Positions 1-8,922 of a stretch of 49,119 nucleotides of DNA are shown here, piece by piece (within the stretch, counting starts at the first letter, position 1; each line of letters starts with the position of its first letter). This DNA is from DAOVVL01 sp965603095. GTDB taxonomy: Bacteria; Pseudomonadota; Alphaproteobacteria; Rhodospirillales; Magnetovibrionaceae. The notes beneath the pieces were generated by a model. It was not told the origin of the DNA. It did no database searches and saw only the letters and a list, made by a program, of their open reading frames with translations. The stretch spans positions 1 to 49,119 of the forward strand of contig CBFDBQ010000005.1 in assembly GCA_965603095.1 (NCBI GenBank). The letters run 5' to 3'. The translations under genes were made by a program, and so were the position numbers.

Positions 1-1746
1 GTGTGGATTGACGGCGCACATCAAGAAACGCCATTTTATGACAGAAATCAGATGAAGCCCGGCGACAAGATAAATGGCCCGGCTGTTATCGTTGAGCCGG
101 TTGGCACCACGGTGGTTGAGCAAGGATGGCAGGCCAATATCACAGCACAGGACAACATGGTGCTAACCCGTGTTGAGGCCCGGCCGGAACGGGTTGCCAT
201 GGGCACCGATGCCGACCCGGTAATGCTAGAAATTTTCAATAATTTATTTATGTCCATCGCCGAACAAATGGGCGCGACCCTTGCCAATACGTCATATTCG
301 GTAAACATAAAAGAACGACTAGATTTTTCATGTGCGGTTTTTGATACACATGGGAATTTGGTCGCCAACGCACCACATATGCCAGTTCATTTAGGATCAA
401 TGAGCGATTCTGTTAGGGCAATTATATCTGAGCGCCATAAAAATATGCACCCGGGCGACGTTTATGCATTGAACGCGCCATATAATGGCGGAACTCATCT
501 TCCAGATGTTACTTTAATAACGCCGGTTTTTGATAAGAACGAAAAAGAAATACTATTTTATGTTGGCTCACGCGGCCATCAAGCCGATATTGGTGGCACT
601 ACGCCCGGTTCCATGCCGCCCGATAGCACCTCGGTCGAAGAAGAGGGCATCTTAATTGATAATTTTCTACTGGTTGAAGGCGGTACATTCCACGAAAAAG
701 CCATGCGTGATTTGCTAGGCGCTGGCCCCTATCCAGCGCGCAACCCCGACCACAATATTGGTGATTTAAAAGCACAAATAGCGGCCAACGAAAAAGGTGC
801 CCAAGAATTGCATGGCATGATTGAGCATTTTGGATTAAGTGTGGTGCAGGCATATATGGGCCACGTACAAGACAACGCCGAAGAATCCGTGCGCCGGGTT
901 TTGGAAAACCTCAACGATGGTGTTTTTTCATATGAAATGGATAACGGCGGAATAATCAAGGTAGTCATATCCATAAACCGTGAAAACCGTTCGGCAACAG
1001 TTGATTTCACCGGAACATCAAACCAGTTACCAAGCAATTTTAATGCGCCCACCTCTATCTCACGGGCGGCAGTTTTATATGTTTTTAGAACATTGGTTGA
1101 TGATGACATCCCCATGAACGAAGGCTGCTTGAAACCTATTAATATTATTATTCCAGATGGCAGTATGTTATCGCCAAAATACCCGGCGGCAGTGGTGGCG
1201 GGCAATGTCGAAACGTCGCAATGCGTGACCGATGCGCTTTATGGTGCGCTGGGTGTAATGGGTGCAAGCCAAGGCACCATGAACAATTTCACATTCGGTA
1301 ATCAAATTCACCAATACTATGAAACCATTTGCGGTGGTTCAGGCGCCGGTGATGGTTTTGATGGCACCGATGCGGTTCAAACCCATATGACCAATTCGCG
1401 CCTAACAGACCCAGAAGTTCTAGAATGGCGCTTTCCGGTTTTGGTCGAACAGTTTTGTATTAGAAAAGATTCCGGCGGGAAAGGTCTAAGTAGTGGTGGT
1501 GACGGTGTTATTCGCAAAATTCGTTTCCGCGAACATATGACCGCTTCCATATTATCAGGGCATCGCAAAATAGCGCCCTACGGCATGGCCGGTGGAAATT
1601 CTGGCAAGGTTGGTAAAAATTATGTGGAGCGAACCAATGGCGCTATCGAAGATTTAGACAGCACCGATAAAACAGAAATGAATAAAGATGATGTCTTTGT
1701 TATTGAAACCCCCGGTGGCGGTGGTTACGGCCCATTAGCAGATTAA
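1..1746 (+). CDS. 5-oxoprolinase (HyuA C-terminus fused to HyuB), 5' truncated by window edge
   Basis: This is the C-terminal part of an ATP-dependent 5-oxoprolinase / N-methylhydantoinase of the fused HyuA-HyuB type, which opens 5-oxoproline to glutamate in the gamma-glutamyl cycle. Residues 1-65 match the end of the HyuA half (GPAVIVEPVGTTVVEQGW), and from about residue 70 the HyuB half begins (DPVMLEIFNNLFMSIAEQMG, then SVNIKERLDFSCAVFD, then PGDVYALNAPYNGGTHLPD). The terminal GGGGYG motif is typical of HyuB. Full-length fused enzymes are roughly 1,200 residues, so about half the protein lies upstream of the window. The GTG at position 1 is therefore an internal codon, not the start. It converges with mobA, whose 3' end lies 4 bases away. 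Distinguishing 5-oxoprolinase from hydantoinase specificity is inference; the fused architecture favours 5-oxoprolinase. Confidence 0.9.
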   Translation: MWIDGAHQETPFYDRNQMKPGDKINGPAVIVEPVGTTVVEQGWQANITAQDNMVLTRVEARPERVAMGTDADPVMLEIFNNLFMSIAEQMGATLANTSYSVNIKERLDFSCAVFDTHGNLVANAPHMPVHLGSMSDSVRAIISERHKNMHPGDVYALNAPYNGGTHLPDVTLITPVFDKNEKEILFYVGSRGHQADIGGTTPGSMPPDSTSVEEEGILIDNFLLVEGGTFHEKAMRDLLGAGPYPARNPDHNIGDLKAQIAANEKGAQELHGMIEHFGLSVVQAYMGHVQDNAEESVRRVLENLNDGVFSYEMDNGGIIKVVISINRENRSATVDFTGTSNQLPSNFNAPTSISRAAVLYVFRTLVDDDIPMNEGCLKPINIIIPDGSMLSPKYPAAVVAGNVETSQCVTDALYGALGVMGASQGTMNNFTFGNQIHQYYETICGGSGAGDGFDGTDAVQTHMTNSRLTDPEVLEWRFPVLVEQFCIRKDSGGKGLSSGGDGVIRKIRFREHMTASILSGHRKIAPYGMAGGNSGKVGKNYVERTNGAIEDLDSTDKTEMNKDDVFVIETPGGGGYGPLAD

Positions 1747-1750
1747 AAAT

Positions 1751-2410
1751 TTAAGATGTTTTCAACATTTTTTCGGCCAGCGCTAAATCATCCGCCGTAT
1801 TTATATTTAAAAATGGATCAATTGGATTTGCCGCATCAGAAACGGGGAAATCAACCCTGACTACGTTTTGGTTTTCAAACCACTGCCCAACTCGGCGCAA
1901 ACCATCATTTTCAATTGCGTTTTCCAATTTATCTTTTACAGACATCGGCCATAGGGCAAATACCGGATGGTCCCTGCCGGCGGAACACGCAATGGCGGTT
2001 TCTCCATTGTCGGCCTTTATGCCCACAATCATTTTTTCAACCATATCATTTGGAAAAAAAGGAGCATCGGTTGCAAACGTCGCCAGCCAACGGGCATTGG
2101 GCGCATTTTCCAACGTCCACTGCATTGCCGCCAATGCACCCGCCAATGGGCCAGCAAAACCTGAAATTGAATCTTCCACAACCGGAAAGCCAAGTTTGCT
2201 AAATTCCTTATTAGAAGGACCATTTATTATTAATTTTGAAACCTGTGGTTGGGCGCGCGACACTACATGATTTATCAACGAAACACCGCCAAGCAATAAC
2301 TGGCTTTTATCCTGCCCGCCCATCCTGAGCGAACGCCCGCCAGCCAGTATGGCCCCCACCACCGTACTTTGAGAATTATCCTTGATTTCGCTCATTAATA
2401 TATGGACCAT
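1751..2410 (-). CDS. mobA: Molybdenum cofactor guanylyltransferase MobA
   Basis: MobA transfers GMP from GTP to molybdopterin to make the Mo-bis(MGD) cofactor of DMSO-reductase-family enzymes, in the cytoplasm. The N-terminal nucleotide-binding signature AILAGGRSLRMGGQDKS is complete (LAGG, RMG, DK), followed by GFAGPLAGALAAM and the metal-binding FATDAPFFP (usual form TDxPF). Length (about 215 residues) is normal for the family. Two in-frame starts exist, ATG at 2410 and ATG at 2395; neither has a strong ribosome binding site, and the shorter form fits the family N-terminus at least as well. No other molybdopterin gene is visible nearby, so it appears to be a stand-alone gene running convergently into the oxoprolinase gene. 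Confidence 0.9.
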   Translation of the reverse strand: MVHILMSEIKDNSQSTVVGAILAGGRSLRMGGQDKSQLLLGGVSLINHVVSRAQPQVSKLIINGPSNKEFSKLGFPVVEDSISGFAGPLAGALAAMQWTLENAPNARWLATFATDAPFFPNDMVEKMIVGIKADNGETAIACSAGRDHPVFALWPMSVKDKLENAIENDGLRRVGQWFENQNVVRVDFPVSDAANPIDPFLNINTADDLALAEKMLKTS

Positions 2411-2433
2411 CTGATTAAATCTTGGGTTTATTA

Positions 2434-2462
2434 TTGATAAATCTGCACAATAATTACATAAA
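2434..2462 (+). promoter_or_regulatory. Possible sigma70 promoter of the small acidic gene at 2472
   Basis: TTGATA (2434-2439) and CATAAA (2457-2462) are separated by exactly 17 bases. A start about 7 bases after the -10 box would fall at about 2469, almost on the ATG at 2472, and no Shine-Dalgarno sequence is visible before that ATG, so a leaderless mRNA is possible. The match is imperfect and the region is AT-rich, so this could be chance. Confidence 0.3.
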
Positions 2463-2471
2463 AGACTCCAT

Positions 2472-2852
2472 ATGAAAATTGAACTTACAATATGGCAATT
2501 TGTTCGCCTGATGGTGTTTCTTGAAGAACACCCAGATACCGGTGGCGATGGCGACTTGCCGCCCCTGTTAGATGCATGGAGCGATGCTTGGCAAGAGGTC
2601 GATAAAAACCTTGAAGATCTTTCCGAAGACGACTTTGAAGCCTACGCCGACATGATGATGGATGAAAACGTTACCATAGATGATGTTGCCTCATCCCATG
2701 CGCTTAGCGCGGCTGATACGTTGGTAAAAATATCAGAAATGATGCAAGCCGTTATAGAAAATGGTGCCGATGAAGAAAGCAAAGAAAGTCTTGAATTTGA
2801 AAAAAGCGAACTTCTTAGGACTGCCGAAAAAATACGCAATCAATTACAATAA
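2472..2852 (+). CDS. Small acidic protein of unknown function
   Basis: I do not recognise this 126-residue protein. It starts with a hydrophobic/amphipathic stretch (MKIELTIWQFVRLMVFLEE), is strongly acidic through residues 20-75 (many D and E, with DLSEDDFEAYADMMMDEN), and ends in a probable charged helix (about 95-126). There is no signal peptide and no cysteine, so it is probably a soluble helical cytoplasmic protein. The ATG at 2472 has no obvious ribosome binding site. It is divergent from mobA and convergent with the next gene; their stop codons lie only three bases apart. Codon use looks like that of the neighbours, so it is likely a real gene. Confidence 0.7.
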   Translation: MKIELTIWQFVRLMVFLEEHPDTGGDGDLPPLLDAWSDAWQEVDKNLEDLSEDDFEAYADMMMDENVTIDDVASSHALSAADTLVKISEMMQAVIENGADEESKESLEFEKSELLRTAEKIRNQLQ

Positions 2853-2855
2853 TAT

Positions 2856-3326
2856 TTAATGAATGCTTGCCGATGGTGTTTCATCGTCATTATCGTCATC
2901 GGCTCTAAATACAATAATGCCACTGGCCCCTTCAAGATGGCTGGTTTCAAGATCTGCTGTCATTGATTTAGCCTTTATCGCCGCCCATTCCATTTTTGCT
3001 GCAGCGTTTGTATGCCCACCTTCGGCGGCTTGTTCGCCCAAAAGCCTGATGCCGCCTTCTAACATGGCAAACGCGTGCGACAGCGGCAAAGCTTGCTCAA
3101 CGCTATATTCAAACCCACCGGTTGCTTCAAATGCATCTGCAACTTCGATGAATAGTTCGGACATAACAATAATGTCTTTGGGCAGGGCTTCGGGGTCTAT
3201 TTGGGTTAACTGTTCGGCCATGTAGCGAACTATTTTGGCAAAAATAATCGGTTCCGCATTTTCCGGAACTTCATCGCCTTCTACAAAATCATCTTGTTCG
3301 TCTTGGTCGTTCTGTTCGTCGCTCAC
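2856..3326 (-). CDS. Acidic hypothetical protein
   Basis: Unrecognised 156-residue protein. The first 25 residues are a very acidic, probably disordered tail (SDEQNDQDEQDDFVEGDE), the middle (about 26-130) is predicted helical with regularly spaced hydrophobics and no membrane segment, and the C-terminus is again acidic (RADDDNDDETPS). It probably folds as a small helical bundle with flexible acidic ends. It lies upstream of nothing obvious: the gene converges with the small acidic gene on the other strand and its start is about 140 bases from the end of the chemoreceptor gene on the same strand, separated from it by a terminator. Function cannot be inferred. Confidence 0.7.
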   Translation of the reverse strand: MSDEQNDQDEQDDFVEGDEVPENAEPIIFAKIVRYMAEQLTQIDPEALPKDIIVMSELFIEVADAFEATGGFEYSVEQALPLSHAFAMLEGGIRLLGEQAAEGGHTNAAAKMEWAAIKAKSMTADLETSHLEGASGIIVFRADDDNDDETPSASIH

Positions 3327-3407
3327 GCTTGATATCCTTGGCTATTAAAAATACATGCTATCCACAGACTATATCCTTGGGCGTGGCGGGACAACAGCAG
3401 GGTAACA

Positions 3408-3452
3408 AAAAAACGGGCAGCCCCTACAATATGTAGAAGTTGCCCGTTTTAT
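3408..3452 (-). terminator. Rho-independent terminator of the chemoreceptor gene
   Basis: A strong hairpin whose outer stem is AAAACGGGCA paired with TGCCCGTTTT, with an inner CTACA/TGTAG-type pairing around an ATA loop. Read on the minus strand it is followed by a run of seven T, just downstream of the chemoreceptor stop codon. The A-rich flank on the other side means it could also act on plus-strand transcripts, but no plus-strand gene ends here. Confidence 0.85.
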
Positions 3453-3466
3453 TAAATTATCAGCTA

Positions 3467-5614
3467 TCAGCCAGTACGTATTTGATTGAGAAATTTATCA
3501 ACCTCGCCACGCAATAGCTCTGCCTGCTGGCTAAGCTCGCCTGCTGCGCTAAGCATATCAGATGAGCTTTTTCCGGTTTCATCAGCCGCAGAATTAACCT
3601 GTGAAATGGTTGAGGCAACTTCGGTGGTGCCTTGTGCGGCTTGCTCCACATTACGGGCAATTTCTTGGGTTGCCGCGCCCTGTTCTTCTACCGCGGCGGC
3701 AATGGTTGATGAAATCTCACTCATCTGGCTAATGGTTCCACCGATGGATTCAATTGCCTCAACTGCTTCTTGGGTTGCCCCTTGGATGCTGCCAATTTGT
3801 GCGGAAATTTCTTCCGTCGCCTTGGCGGTTTGGGTGGCAAGGTTTTTAACTTCTGATGCCACCACGGCAAAGCCTTTACCGGCATCACCGGCTCGGGCCG
3901 CCTCGATAGTAGCGTTTAGTGCCAACAGGTTGGTTTGATCGGCAATGTCGGTAATAAGCGCCACAACCTCGCCAATTTTATTGGCAGCACTGGCCAAGCC
4001 CTTAACCTTTTCATTGGCGCCTTCAACCTCGGCCACCGCGGCCGAAGATATTTGAGTTGATTGCGATACCTGCCGCGATATTTCAGAAATAGAACTGGAA
4101 AGCTCTTCCGATGCAGACGCCACTGTTTGTACGTTGGTTGATGCTTCTTCCGCCGCCGCCGCAACAACGGTGGATTGCTTTGAGGTTTCCTCAGCCGTAC
4201 CTTTAACGCTTTCAGCCGAAGACTGCATTTCGGTTGCAGCCGAAGAAACGGAGTTCACAACACCACCGACCGAGTTTTCAAAATCATCGGCCATGGCTAG
4301 CATCATGTCGCGCTTTTCTTTTTCGGAACGGGCTTCGTCTTCTTTTTGCTGGGCTTCAAGGCGTTTGACCTCGATAGCATTGGCTTTAAAGACCTCAACC
4401 GCTGATGCCATATCGCCTATTTCGTCCGTACGGTCTTGTGATGGAACCTCGGCTTCCAAATTACCCTCCGCCAGCACACCCATAACGTCGGTCATGTTGG
4501 CGATGGGTTTGGTGATTGAACGGGCGAAAAATATGCCAATAGCGGTAACCACCAAGGCAATAAGCAAGGCAATAAGCAAAATGGTATTGCGCATTTCAAC
4601 AACTGGAATATCGACTTCTTCCACGTCTATTTCGGCCATGATGGCCCAGGTTACCCCGTTAAAGGTAAGGGGGCCGTATGCCGAAACCACAGGAATACCG
4701 CGGTAATCATCCGTTACCATGAAACCGTCGCTACCGTTAATGCCTTCACGAACAGACGCGGTATCGACCTTGGTATTTAAGATTGAACTGGGATCACCCT
4801 CTTCGCGAAAACGTGAATCCGAACGCATGGTTAAATCAGCGCCAACAATATAGCTTTCGCCGCTTTCGCCCATGCCTGCCGCGTTTTGCATAATGCCGTT
4901 AATGCGATCAATTGGCATTTGAAAAATTATCGCGCCGTGAAATTCACCGCCGTATTCATAAACCGGGGTCGCCATAAAACTGGCGGGAACACCGGCCGAT
5001 GGGGCGTATGATGCAAAATCGGTAAAGGCGACAGAGCCGGTTTCTTTGTTCTGGATTTGACGGAAAACTTTTCCTAAATCACTGTCTTTCCATTCGCCGT
5101 TTAAAACGTTGGTGGCGTAATCTGCTTCTTTGTAAACCGAATAAACAACATCACCGAATTCATTGAGCAAAAATACATCGTAATAACCGCGCGATTCCAT
5201 CAACTGGCGGAACCACGGATGATATTTTTTATGAAACTGGCTATAGGCCGAACCATCGGGAGCGTAATCAAGTTTATGCTTTTCACCCGCCGCATTGGGG
5301 TTGTCATCAATGTAAAGCTTTTGCGCAACCTTAAGCTTATCAAAGCCAAGCTCGGCAAAGCTGTCTTCTAGATCTTTGATGGCATCTATTGTCATGTTGT
5401 TGGTGGCGGCCGTTAGCAGATCTTCTTGGATGGAGCCAAGATAACCATTTAGGTTTGCAATGCGCGCGCCCTTAATGGCTTCCAATTTTTCTGAAGCCGC
5501 AACCCCAAGTGCGTCTCCCGCCTTTGTTATTGCCATAAACGACGCGACCCCTAATGCCACAATGGCGAGGATTACAATTACTATTGGCAATTTTGCGGAA
5601 ATATTTAATTTCAT
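3467..5614 (-). CDS. Methyl-accepting chemotaxis protein with periplasmic Cache-type sensor
   Basis: Transmembrane chemoreceptor (715 residues) that signals to CheA/CheW. Visible order: N-terminal membrane helix about 9-29; periplasmic Cache-like sensor about 30-340 (helix, then a segment with DYAPDGSAYSQFHKKYHPWF and YGGEFHGAIIFQMPIDRING); second membrane helix about 343-363; HAMP about 364-417; long cytoplasmic coiled-coil with the conserved signalling tip at 557-580 (ITDIADQTNLLALNATIEAA followed by RAGDAGKGFAVVASEV). The C-terminus ends without an NWETF-type tether for CheR/CheB. GGAG lies at a good distance before the ATG. A terminator follows immediately. No che genes are nearby, so it is an orphan receptor; its ligand cannot be predicted from sequence alone, although dCache domains usually bind small molecules directly. 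Confidence 0.95.
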   Translation of the reverse strand: MKLNISAKLPIVIVILAIVALGVASFMAITKAGDALGVAASEKLEAIKGARIANLNGYLGSIQEDLLTAATNNMTIDAIKDLEDSFAELGFDKLKVAQKLYIDDNPNAAGEKHKLDYAPDGSAYSQFHKKYHPWFRQLMESRGYYDVFLLNEFGDVVYSVYKEADYATNVLNGEWKDSDLGKVFRQIQNKETGSVAFTDFASYAPSAGVPASFMATPVYEYGGEFHGAIIFQMPIDRINGIMQNAAGMGESGESYIVGADLTMRSDSRFREEGDPSSILNTKVDTASVREGINGSDGFMVTDDYRGIPVVSAYGPLTFNGVTWAIMAEIDVEEVDIPVVEMRNTILLIALLIALVVTAIGIFFARSITKPIANMTDVMGVLAEGNLEAEVPSQDRTDEIGDMASAVEVFKANAIEVKRLEAQQKEDEARSEKEKRDMMLAMADDFENSVGGVVNSVSSAATEMQSSAESVKGTAEETSKQSTVVAAAAEEASTNVQTVASASEELSSSISEISRQVSQSTQISSAAVAEVEGANEKVKGLASAANKIGEVVALITDIADQTNLLALNATIEAARAGDAGKGFAVVASEVKNLATQTAKATEEISAQIGSIQGATQEAVEAIESIGGTISQMSEISSTIAAAVEEQGAATQEIARNVEQAAQGTTEVASTISQVNSAADETGKSSSDMLSAAGELSQQAELLRGEVDKFLNQIRTG

Positions 5615-5824
5615 AATTTTAGCTCCAAAAAAACGATCTATATGGCGCCCATAAAAAATGAGAACATAGTATAATGCGGTACCTGATACAGAGCAATGGT
5701 GTTGATATATGAATTGGTGAATGCAGATACAACTAAAAGTATCTATTCATATTTAGCCAATAATTGAAGCAATTGTGTCTGCTAACTATTTGAAAAATAT
5801 AAGATCAACCCCAAGGGTATTGGG

Positions 5825-6532
5825 CTATATACTGCTAAGTGCCTCGCCGATAATCGGGCCATCTATGCCCATGGCCTCATAACGTTCGGCGATTTCTTTT
5901 ACCGATGGGTCGGCTATGCCTTCAAAGAAAAGTTTTAGCCTTCGCTTTGTGCCCGCTGCCCAGAAATTCATAATTTTTTTCTGGGTTAGTTCATCGGTTT
6001 GATCCATGTCGGCCAAATTAATACTTACACCCAAAAAGTTACAGTTAGCGAAAATTGTAAAGTCATCCATACCTGATGGAGGGGCGGCAATGAAATGTTC
6101 AAAAAATGGAAACAGTGGAACAATATTATCTTCCACAACATTCATGGTTATGTTTTCTGGAAAATCAAATATTTCCACAATTATATTGGAACGTAATTCT
6201 TTGGGTAATTTTTTTATGGCGGTAACTATTAAAGTTGCACCTTCGTTGCTAACAACTGAATAGGAATTAAGGGGAATAATTAACCGCAGTTTTTTGCCCG
6301 CATCGGTCGCCTGTGCCAGCTCAGCAAACGCCGTATCAAGAACAGCTGCATTAATTTTGGCGGTTTTCACCAAATCACCCACATAGGGTATTACATCATT
6401 GCCGGATATTACCGTTCCATCAGCCTTTGTTAATATAGGGATCGCACGAAAGGTATTGATTAATTCCTGTCCATTCAAAAGAACAGGTTGAAAGATCGCG
6501 CTAATGACAGTTTCTTTTATATTTGCGGCCAT
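5825..6532 (-). CDS. Degenerate EAL-like protein, probably catalytically inactive
   Basis: About 235 residues from the ATG at 6532 (a TTG at 6559 would add nine residues and is less likely). The N-terminal third follows the beginning of an EAL phosphodiesterase: IFQPVLL resembles the YQPIV strand, and then IPILTKADGTVISGNDVIPY followed by VGDLVKTAKINAAVLDTAFAEL resembles the region after the EALLR motif. The EAL motif itself reads RAI, and the catalytic NxS, LEITE, LDDFG and VKID motifs are not recognisable. This suggests an enzymatically dead EAL fold used for binding or protein interaction. No signal peptide or membrane segment. It follows about 210 bases upstream of the chemoreceptor gene on the same strand. 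Assignment to the EAL superfamily is inference from the first 70 residues and could be wrong. Confidence 0.6.
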   Translation of the reverse strand: MAANIKETVISAIFQPVLLNGQELINTFRAIPILTKADGTVISGNDVIPYVGDLVKTAKINAAVLDTAFAELAQATDAGKKLRLIIPLNSYSVVSNEGATLIVTAIKKLPKELRSNIIVEIFDFPENITMNVVEDNIVPLFPFFEHFIAAPPSGMDDFTIFANCNFLGVSINLADMDQTDELTQKKIMNFWAAGTKRRLKLFFEGIADPSVKEIAERYEAMGIDGPIIGEALSSI

Positions 6533-6835
6533 AAAATACCCAATAAACCATTTTTCCAAAATTAACTAAACTGACCGATGCCTGATACGCCTGAAATCCT
6601 TATTATATGGCTTTCTACCTTGCTTAATATCGTAACAATATTGCAACCTAATAGGTATAGCTGATAGCTTGCGTTACAGGGATTTATTAACGTCCGGGTG
6701 GCAAAATATATGATTACCTAACGTTTGCGTTGGTTACATAGCGGCTTTTTTTGCTAATATAAACACTTAATTAAACGTCGGGGCAGCCAAATACTTAAAA
6801 ATCGAGTAAACATTTTTTGACGCCTGGATAGCCAT

Positions 6836-7870
6836 TTGAATAACAATACTGAGACTGGAATTGAGACTGGGGCGGTTGGGCGTAATGGACCTGATCAGTC
6901 TATCTATGAGCGCTCCATAACCTTGCGTTTTCTATTTTGGCTAGGGCGAGCACTAAATCCATTTTCAAGCAAAAAGGATGAGCAAGAGGTTGAGGCCCAT
7001 TGGCTAGATGAAATTAATGATGCCGCGGAAAATGATGAAGAAATAAACGCAGATGGCGCCAACGAAGATTCTGAAGGGGCCGAAGACCCCAGCCTAATAT
7101 GGCCAAATAAACGACTTAATATGGTTGAACAGCTTTGGGGTGATGGCTTCATAACGCCGGGTGGCGAAGAATATATAAAAGAATATCTTCCGCTTCTGGC
7201 ATTAACCGAAAAGCACAGCCTTTTATTGTTGGGGGCAAGCCTTGGTGGAATCGGCAGAACACTGGTTGAAGAAACCGGCGTTTGGGTTACCGGTTATGAA
7301 CAAGATAAAGAATTAGCCGGCATTGGCAAAGAAAGATGCGTGCTTTCTGCCATGCAACGACGGGCGCCAGTAAAAAAAGCTAATTTTGAAACTCTTGAAT
7401 TAAAACCACGTTCGTTTGATTTTGCCATATCGTTGGAAAGCCTTTACACGGTTGAACACAAAAAAGAATTATTCGCCAGCGTAGCATCATCACTTCGCAA
7501 CGATGGCGAGCTTATTTATACCGATCTTGTTTTACCCAATACCGAGCCACCCAATGATGTGGTCAAAAAATGGATGGCGGGCGAACCCCATAAACCACAC
7601 TTATGGCCAGCTGATGTAACCCAATCATATCTTGGGACGCTTAATTTTGATGTTAGGCCATATACGGATATTACCGGGCTATACCGTATGCGGGTATTGA
7701 TGGGCTGGCTAAAATTTCTAGACACCATGGACAGGAAAAAGCTAACAGCCATTGCCGAAGATGTGATTTACGAATGCGCCTATTGGACCAGATTAATAAG
7801 CGCATTAGAAAGCGGTGGTTTAAAGGTTTATAGTTTTCATGCTTACAAGCTAATGGAAAAGAAAAAATAG
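6836..7870 (+). CDS. SAM-dependent methyltransferase with acidic N-terminal extension
   Basis: Class I methyltransferase, 344 residues, first gene of a tight three-gene unit. It starts at a TTG (6836); no in-frame ATG or better start lies upstream of the conserved part. Residues 1-85 include an arginine-rich hydrophobic stretch (about 24-36, SITLRFLFWLGRAL) that could bind membrane, then a disordered acidic linker. The catalytic domain begins with LWGDGFITPGGEEYI, followed by SAM motif I in the unusual form LLLLGASLGGIG (normally DLGCGxGG), the acidic post-motif residue in GYEQD and a motif III-like strand (SLRNDGELIYTDLVLP). This layout resembles methyltransferases acting on lipid-like or small acceptors, but the substrate is unknown. 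The stop is 5 bases before the PAP2-family gene, so the two are surely co-transcribed. Confidence 0.8.
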   Translation: MNNNTETGIETGAVGRNGPDQSIYERSITLRFLFWLGRALNPFSSKKDEQEVEAHWLDEINDAAENDEEINADGANEDSEGAEDPSLIWPNKRLNMVEQLWGDGFITPGGEEYIKEYLPLLALTEKHSLLLLGASLGGIGRTLVEETGVWVTGYEQDKELAGIGKERCVLSAMQRRAPVKKANFETLELKPRSFDFAISLESLYTVEHKKELFASVASSLRNDGELIYTDLVLPNTEPPNDVVKKWMAGEPHKPHLWPADVTQSYLGTLNFDVRPYTDITGLYRMRVLMGWLKFLDTMDRKKLTAIAEDVIYECAYWTRLISALESGGLKVYSFHAYKLMEKKK

Positions 7871-7875
7871 TTCAG

Positions 7876-8895
7876 ATGGTGCGCGAATTCAGGCCCGTTA
7901 TAATTCTTGCATTGCTTTATATATGCGCGGTTGAGATTGCGCTTTGGTTAAACAATGGCGAGATTGCAAATAGCCTTAGCTCATACCTTTATTTTTCATC
8001 CACCATAATGCACCGCATTATTCCCAATATATTATTGGTGCTAGCAGGTAGCGGCATTTGGATTTTATGGAAAAATGCAAGCGGTGGCGGCAATAACGAA
8101 AGCCTAACTAGGCAATTACTAATTAGTGGGCAAGCCAGCCTTGCCAAGCCTGAACCGTGGATACGGTTACTTATTATGGTGATTTTTTATCAGCCGTTCT
8201 TGAATGCATTTTCATTATTTAAAAGTCGAATTCCTGCATTCCAACCGTTTGCATTTTGGGATCAGGCATTTATGGAAATGGACAGATGGCTGCATTTTGG
8301 TTTTGATCCGTGGCAAATATCATGGAATATTTTTTCAAGCCCGTGGATGACCTTTGTTATAGATCGTTTTTATATAAGCTGGTTTTACGTTATTTATGGA
8401 ACCTTATTTGCCGTAATTTTATTAGACAACAATAGCGTTCGGCGGGCGCGATTTATTTTTTCACATATGCTTGCATGGGTGTTGCTTGGCAGCATCGCTG
8501 CGGTTGGGTTTTCTTCTGCTGGGCCTTGTTTTTTTGAAAATACAGTCGGACCATCAGCAAGTTTTGCCAAACTTATGTCGGGCTTAAATACAGTTCATAA
8601 CCAATACCCACTATTTGCCATAGATCTACAGACAATGCTGTGGGATGGATATACCGGCGTACGAAGCAATGCCGAGGGTATTGCGGCCATGCCATCTTTG
8701 CATATTGCACAGGCGGCTCTGGTGGCTCTGTTGGCCCAAACCATAGGTAAACGCTTAGGTATTGCTGCTTGGATTTATGTTTTCATAATTTTTATTGGCT
8801 CAGTGCACCTTGGCTGGCACTATGCGATTGATGGCTATGTTTCAATCTTGGCTGCATTTATGATATGGTGGCTCGCCAAAAAAGTTATTAAATAA
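7876..8895 (+). CDS. PAP2_3 / inositolphosphotransferase-like membrane enzyme
   Basis: Integral membrane protein of 339 residues with about six to seven hydrophobic helices. The C-terminal half carries the PAP2-superfamily active site in the Aur1/inositol-phosphorylceramide-synthase style: GIAAMPSLHIAQA (residues about 270-285, motif PSxH) and SVHLGWHYAIDGY (about 308-320, motif HxxxD). Enzymes with these motifs cleave or transfer phosphorylated head groups via a phospho-histidine intermediate at the membrane surface. The N-terminal hydrophobic extension and long loops make it larger than ordinary PAP2 phosphatases. It sits 5 bases after the methyltransferase gene and 27 bases before the radical SAM gene. 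I infer a lipid or polyprenyl-phosphate head-group transfer; plain lipid phosphatase activity is the alternative. Confidence 0.85.
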   Translation: MVREFRPVIILALLYICAVEIALWLNNGEIANSLSSYLYFSSTIMHRIIPNILLVLAGSGIWILWKNASGGGNNESLTRQLLISGQASLAKPEPWIRLLIMVIFYQPFLNAFSLFKSRIPAFQPFAFWDQAFMEMDRWLHFGFDPWQISWNIFSSPWMTFVIDRFYISWFYVIYGTLFAVILLDNNSVRRARFIFSHMLAWVLLGSIAAVGFSSAGPCFFENTVGPSASFAKLMSGLNTVHNQYPLFAIDLQTMLWDGYTGVRSNAEGIAAMPSLHIAQAALVALLAQTIGKRLGIAAWIYVFIIFIGSVHLGWHYAIDGYVSILAAFMIWWLAKKVIK

Positions 8896-8922
8896 AACTA
8901 TAAAATAGGCGCAACACCTGCA

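Noticed and set aside
3357..3369. Single DnaA-box-like sequence (CTATCCACA)
   Set aside because: Only one near-match, without a cluster, AT-rich unwinding element or dnaA/dnaN nearby; not evidence for an origin, although rpmH is often near one.
4134..4706. Open frame antisense to the chemoreceptor
   Set aside because: It is a serine/threonine/alanine-rich shadow of the MCP coiled coil with no domain or ribosome binding site.
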